NCBI RefSeq assembly: GCF_008973755.1
Contig: NZ_WBOM01000006.1
Location: forward strand, 124,001-188,000
Source: Nitrincola alkalilacustris
GTDB lineage: Bacteria > Pseudomonadota > Gammaproteobacteria > Pseudomonadales > Balneatricaceae
Length of the DNA: 64,000 bases
Direction: 5' to 3'
The translations under genes and the position numbers were made by a program. Below the pieces are notes generated by a model. The model ran no database searches and had not been told where the DNA came from. It saw only the letters and a list, made by a program, of their open reading frames with translations. Below, one piece after another: positions 62,666 to 64,000 of the stretch; the stretch's first letter is position 1, and every line of letters begins with the position of its first letter.

Positions 62666-64000
62666 ATGGGAAAAACCCTGGTCATTGTCGAGTCGCCGGC
62701 TAAGGCGAAGACAATCAATAAGTATCTCGGCAGTCAGTATGTCGTCAAGTCGAGTGTCGGCCATATTCGTGACCTGCCGACAGGTGGGGCCAGTAAGTCT
62801 GATCCCAAGGAGCGTGCAAAGCAGGCTGCGTTGACGCGCAAGATGTCACCCGAAGACAAGCTGGAGTATCAGCGCAAGAAGGGGCGACAGCAGCTGATCC
62901 GACGTATGGGTGTCGATCCGGAGCATGGCTGGGAAGCGAATTACGAGATACTGCCTGGTAAGGAGAAGGTGGTTGATGAGCTGAAGAAGTTGGCAAAATC
63001 GGCTGACGAGATTTATCTGGCAACGGATCTTGACCGCGAGGGAGAGGCTATCGCCTGGCATCTGCGTGAGGCGATTGGCGGCGACAGCAGTCGCTACAAA
63101 CGTGTCGTGTTCAACGAAATCACCAAAAAAGCGATCAAACAGGCGTTTGAAAAGCCGGGTGAGCTGGATATGAGCCGTGTTAATGCTCAGCAGGCGAGGC
63201 GCTTTCTGGACCGAGTGGTCGGTTATATGGTTTCGCCACTGCTCTGGGAAAAAGTCGCTCGGGGGCTTTCGGCAGGTCGTGTGCAGTCGGTTGCGGTCAA
63301 GCTCATAGTGGAGCGCGAACGTGAAATTCGTGCCTTTATTCCCGAAGAGTATTGGGAAGTGTTTGCTGATGCTCGCAGCAGCGCAGATGATCAGGTAAAG
63401 CTGCAGGTGATGCGCTATGGCGCAGATAACTTCAGGCCGACTTCGAGCGAGCAGACGGAAGAGCTGACTGCACAGCTGCGTCAGGAAAAGCTCACGGTTG
63501 TCAGCCGTGAAGATAGGGCTACCAGCAGCAAGCCATCTGCACCTTTCATTACCTCTACGCTGCAGCAGGCAGCCAGTACACGCCTGAGTTATGGCGTGAA
63601 GAAAACCATGATGATGGCCCAGCGACTTTATGAAGCGGGTTACATCACCTATATGCGTACCGACTCAACCAATCTCAGTGCAGATGCGGTGGCAGCCTGT
63701 CGTGACTATATTCAGTCAAAATTCGGTGAAAAATACCTGCCCGCAGATCCGGTACGCTACAGCAGTAAAGAGGGTGCTCAGGAAGCGCATGAGGCGATCA
63801 GGCCGTCAGATGTTTCAGTTGCACCGGATGATCTGGTGGGTATGGAAACGGATGCCGTGCGCCTCTATGACCTGATTCGCCGTCAGTTTATCGCCTGCCA
63901 GATGCTGCCTGCACAATACACCAGCACACGTCTTACCGTGGCAGGTGGTGACTTTGAACTGGCGACCAAAGGGCGCATTCTGCGCTTTGATGGTTATACG
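62666..64000 (+). CDS. topA: DNA topoisomerase I (3' end outside window)
   Basis: The first 445 codons of a type IA topoisomerase; the frame is open to the end of the window. It begins [21 protein letters not shown] (Toprim domain, as separate blocks [11 protein letters not shown] and NKYLG), with the acidic metal-binding [12 protein letters not shown]. The catalytic tyrosine is Tyr329 in [10 protein letters not shown]. An insertion of about 20 residues after PTGGASK ([20 protein letters not shown]) is longer than in E. coli. It relaxes negative supercoils. Zinc-finger domains would lie downstream of the window. Confidence 0.97.
   Translation, partial: MGKTLVIVESPAKAKTINKYLGSQYVVKSSVGHIRDLPTGGASKSDPKERAKQAALTRKMSPEDKLEYQRKKGRQQLIRRMGVDPEHGWEANYEILPGKEKVVDELKKLAKSADEIYLATDLDREGEAIAWHLREAIGGDSSRYKRVVFNEITKKAIKQAFEKPGELDMSRVNAQQARRFLDRVVGYMVSPLLWEKVARGLSAGRVQSVAVKLIVEREREIRAFIPEEYWEVFADARSSADDQVKLQVMRYGADNFRPTSSEQTEELTAQLRQEKLTVVSREDRATSSKPSAPFITSTLQQAASTRLSYGVKKTMMMAQRLYEAGYITYMRTDSTNLSADAVAACRDYIQSKFGEKYLPADPVRYSSKEGAQEAHEAIRPSDVSVAPDDLVGMETDAVRLYDLIRRQFIACQMLPAQYTSTRLTVAGGDFELATKGRILRFDGYT

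Overview
The window is a contiguous piece of a gammaproteobacterial chromosome. Gene order and protein sequences suggest a marine, facultatively respiring member of the Oceanospirillales (Marinobacterium/Amphritea/Neptunomonas-like). Supporting this are a Pseudomonas-like order ccoNOQP-ccoGHIS-hemN-anr/fnr-apt, an slt-uup-topA neighbourhood, class I phaC, nifJ and CtaG-type oxidase assembly genes. This taxonomic call is inference from synteny and family content. I saw no rRNA, tRNA, CRISPR array, insertion sequence or prophage.

Layout. 1-3170 is a loosely packed accessory stretch: the end of a YpeA-like acetyltransferase, an MDR oxidoreductase, a serine beta-lactamase-fold hydrolase, then about 800 bp with no recognisable gene. 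3169-8746 holds an OmpA-like lipoprotein with its terminator and a translationally coupled pair of a REC-GGDEF diguanylate cyclase and a 1278-residue hybrid kinase. 8937-15147 holds a truncated DJ-1/PfpI gene and an aa3-type oxidase locus: CopD-like protein, DUF2231 protein, subunit II, a fused subunit I+III, a small membrane protein and CtaG. 15148-17170 contains gene fragments, arsN2 and a PEBP protein. 17168-21662 contains a TRIC channel, folX-folE-SDR and a divergent LysR/PhzF pair. 21960-26537 is nifJ with a DHOD-like gene. 26555-35312 mixes stress and transport genes: msrAB, VOC, a nucleoside-gate protein, GNAT, gor, a urea transporter, a CDF transporter and a BASS transporter.

The core of the window is the microaerobic respiration island on the minus strand (35336-48862): ccoN-ccoO-ccoQ-ccoP, a strong terminator, ccoG-ccoH-ccoI-ccoS-safE-like, hemN, an FNR/Anr regulator, apt-rdgC and queE. 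The FNR protein has the four cluster cysteines and the ETISR recognition helix, so TTGAT-N4-ATCAA boxes are expected nearby. Perfect boxes lie in front of hemN, exactly at -41.5 relative to a TATACT -10, and upstream of ccoN. A third, one-mismatch box lies in the fnr-apt gap, pointing away from both genes. It also sits at -41.5 from a TTTAAT -10, and about 78 bp downstream there is a strong plus-strand intrinsic terminator. No coding frame lies between, so this is best read as a small FNR/Anr-activated, Hfq-type sRNA. It is the most interesting candidate in the window.

49258-64000 is mostly housekeeping: rlmM, an ABM protein, tusA overlapping a FinO/ProQ-domain gene, a DUF3080 lipoprotein, norM, phaC, a glutaredoxin-like protein, slt, uup, a universal stress protein, small conserved proteins and the first 445 codons of topA behind a good sigma-70 promoter.
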